A DNA stretch of 64,000 nucleotides from an uncultured Oleiphilus sp. (GTDB taxonomy: Bacteria > Pseudomonadota > Gammaproteobacteria > Pseudomonadales > Oleiphilaceae): positions 1 to 64,000 of the forward strand of contig CAJWBJ010000004.1 in assembly GCA_913020495.1 (NCBI GenBank). Direction: 5' to 3'. Below are positions 62,851 through 64,000 of this stretch, piece by piece. The notes below the pieces were generated by a model. The model saw only the letters and a list, made by a program, of their open reading frames with translations. It was not told the origin of the DNA and searched no databases. Positions within the stretch are counted from its first letter, which is position 1. Each line of letters starts with the position of its first letter. Both the position numbers and the translations under genes were made by a program.

Positions 62851-63830
62851 TGGTAGTTGAATCTCAAGACCGGCTTATGCTGCCTTGGACTTCTGAGGGA
62901 AAAGAGAGTCTTCGCTTTAAAAGCATACTCGTCATTTTATTTCTTTTATTACTTATATTTTCAATATGGATTCCAACAATATCTCTACCTGAAAAAGACA
63001 GAGAAACATTAGAGAAGCTACCACCCCAACTTGCAAAGTTTGTTAAAAAGAAAGAACTACCAAAGCCTGTTAAGAAAGTCGAACCAAAGAAGAAAGAAGA
63101 AATAAAGGTTGAGAAAAAACCGGAGCCTAAAAAGGAGCCCCCAAAAAAGCCACAAAAGAAAAAGCCGGTAAAGATAAATAAACCAAAACCACAGGTAAAA
63201 GCTAAAACACCTGAGCTAAAACGTAAGGTCAAAGCTGCTCGTGAAGTGGCAAAGAAAACAGGCTTGCTGGCACTACAGGATGAGCTAGCAGACCTTCGTA
63301 CAACCGTAGATGTATCTACTTTAAGTAAGAAGCTTGCGCCAAGAAAAGCTAAGACTATTGCAGTTAAAGCGGAGGGCTCCAACTCACAACAAATACTAGC
63401 AAGAAGTTCAGGAATTCAAACGGAAACTTTATCTGCCCCAGCTGAAATAATCGCTTTACAAGCTCGTAGTGGTACAGAACTTGATGAAACAGTAGACGAA
63501 AAAGCACTAGCTAAAGCAGAAGCTGATGCGGCATCACGCATTAAGTATCGTAGCGAAAAAAGCATAAACCTGATTGTGGAAAGATTGAAAGGTTCATTAA
63601 TCGCTTTATATAACCGTGAAAGACGAAAAGACCCATTTTTAGAAGGAATGCTAATGGTTGAAGTCATAATTGAACCAAGCGGATCTGTTTCGTCGTGCCG
63701 TGTTATTTCTTCAGAATTGAATCACAAAGTGCTTGAGAAAAAGATGCAAAATAGAATTTATCTTACCGACTTTGGTGCTGAAGACGTTGTGCAGACAACA
63801 AAGAATATTCCATTTAACTTTGGACTTTAA
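62850..63830 (+). CDS. TonB-like transducer with AgmX/PglI-type C-terminal domain
   Basis: Start at ATG 62850, directly overlapping the previous stop; the track TTG is inside it. One membrane helix (~25-45), then a Pro/Lys-rich span (~60-125; KKVEPKKKEEIKVEKKPEP in part) able to cross the periplasm like TonB, a helical segment, and a C-terminal domain (~240-325) LIALYNRERRKDPFLEGML, VEVIIEPSGSVSSCRVISSEL (in part), matching the AgmX/PglI C-terminal type. It should link the ExbBD motor to the TPR scaffold. Last gene of the cluster; a transposase remnant begins 12 bases later. Confidence 0.86.
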   Translation: MVVESQDRLMLPWTSEGKESLRFKSILVILFLLLLIFSIWIPTISLPEKDRETLEKLPPQLAKFVKKKELPKPVKKVEPKKKEEIKVEKKPEPKKEPPKKPQKKKPVKINKPKPQVKAKTPELKRKVKAAREVAKKTGLLALQDELADLRTTVDVSTLSKKLAPRKAKTIAVKAEGSNSQQILARSSGIQTETLSAPAEIIALQARSGTELDETVDEKALAKAEADAASRIKYRSEKSINLIVERLKGSLIALYNRERRKDPFLEGMLMVEVIIEPSGSVSSCRVISSELNHKVLEKKMQNRIYLTDFGAEDVVQTTKNIPFNFGL

Positions 63831-63841
63831 GATATAGGTGA

Positions 63842-64000
63842 GCAGGTAAACCGAATGAGAAATGGGTGTCAGATATTACTTATATTAGACGTAATGGCGC
63901 TTGTTTTTTTTAGCAACGGTAATGGATCATTATTCAAGGGCGATTGTGGGTTGGTCAATTGACTCTACGATGACGGAAGATCCTATTTGTGATGCGCTTA
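63842..64000 (+). pseudogene. IS3-family transposase fragment (rve integrase core), frameshifted, cut by window edge
   Basis: In one frame the sequence reads AGKPNEKWVSDITYIRRNGACFF, the standard start of the IS3-type DDE integrase domain (PN.KWVSDITYI). A stop then interrupts at the end of a run of eight T; adding one base restores LATVMDHYSRAIVGWSIDS and TMTEDPICDAL in the next frame, continuing the family consensus and its second catalytic Asp (VMDHYSR). The N-terminal HTH/OrfA portion is missing because the TonB-like gene ends 11 bases upstream. Likely a decayed remnant, though a sequencing error in the T-run is possible. Confidence 0.8.

Noticed and set aside
62864-63382. 172-aa minus-strand ORF rich in Phe and Ser
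   Set aside because: It is the antisense shadow of the Lys/Pro-rich stretch of the TonB-like gene; composition is explained by that bias.
63855-63962. Short plus-strand ORF beginning with ATG at 63855 (about 35 codons)
   Set aside because: Overlaps the IS3 integrase homology in another frame; the integrase reading explains the sequence better.
1-64000. CRISPR arrays, prophage genes, plasmid replication origin, rRNA operon
   Set aside because: Scanned for direct repeats with regular spacing, phage structural genes, iterons and rRNA signatures; none seen. Only mobile-element trace is the IS3 fragment at the right edge.

Overview
The window is a compact, AT-rich (roughly 40% GC by eye) bacterial chromosome segment. 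It most likely comes from a free-living, probably marine gammaproteobacterium. The pointers are a TIGR02647-type protein, an EfpL (YeiP) paralogue of EF-P, a ~1600-aa NAD-glutamate dehydrogenase, a BatB protein fused to a TPR/low-complexity tail, many cyclic-di-GMP proteins, and what looks like a GacA-controlled CsrB/RsmZ-type RNA. I cannot assign an order or genus from sequence alone.

Layout. 1-10.1 kb: a left-truncated beta-propeller/multihaem cytochrome, a Ser/Thr-rich outer-membrane protein, a CHASE2 adenylate cyclase, an SH3 protein, an M48 lipoprotein protease and a GAF/HD-GYP protein. 10.1-21.1 kb: a secreted PPC/SGNH hydrolase and a regulator-rich stretch (two AraC, TetR, LysR) with a MASE3-PAS-GAF-GGDEF-EAL protein, a periplasmic metallo-beta-lactamase-fold enzyme and GloA. 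21.2-28.4 kb: a tightly coupled minus-strand operon moxR-DUF58-DUF4381-batA-batB-batD. 28.5-46.5 kb: mostly metabolic and housekeeping genes (NAD-GDH, a eukaryotic-type HisA/HIS6, EfpL, cysteine-synthase-like enzyme, phosphoglucomutase, GlpD-like oxidase, DHH phosphoesterase, RsuA-type pseudouridine synthase, ArfB). A minus-strand Csr-type small RNA with its own activator site lies at about 35.3-35.6 kb. 46.6-52.7 kb: the acetate pathway (ackA-pta), an EAL-HDOD protein, tRNA-Glu and a CbiX-type chelatase. 52.8-54.9 kb: a CoxD/CoxE-like AAA-VWA pair. 55.0-63.8 kb: a nine-gene, mostly overlapping cluster of secreted TPR proteins, a TPR lipoprotein, an ExbB/TolQ-type channel, two ExbD/TolR-type proteins and a TonB/AgmX-like transducer. 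The right edge cuts a frameshifted IS3-family transposase remnant.

Two items stand out. The first is the RNA: about eleven GGA motifs, four of them presented in the loops of clean hairpins, a terminator at its end, and an 18-bp GacA/UvrY-like palindrome about 68 bp upstream of the predicted start. It is a strong candidate CsrA/RsmA-sponging RNA. The second is the 55-63.8 kb cluster, which resembles the Agl-Glt envelope motor of Myxococcus in its parts list and is probably a proton-driven trans-envelope machine of unknown job here. One of its two ExbD-like subunits carries Asn where the proton-path Asp is expected.

Starts were moved from the ORF track wherever a Shine-Dalgarno sequence or signal peptide argued for it. 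Function calls rest on remembered family motifs; no database search was possible.
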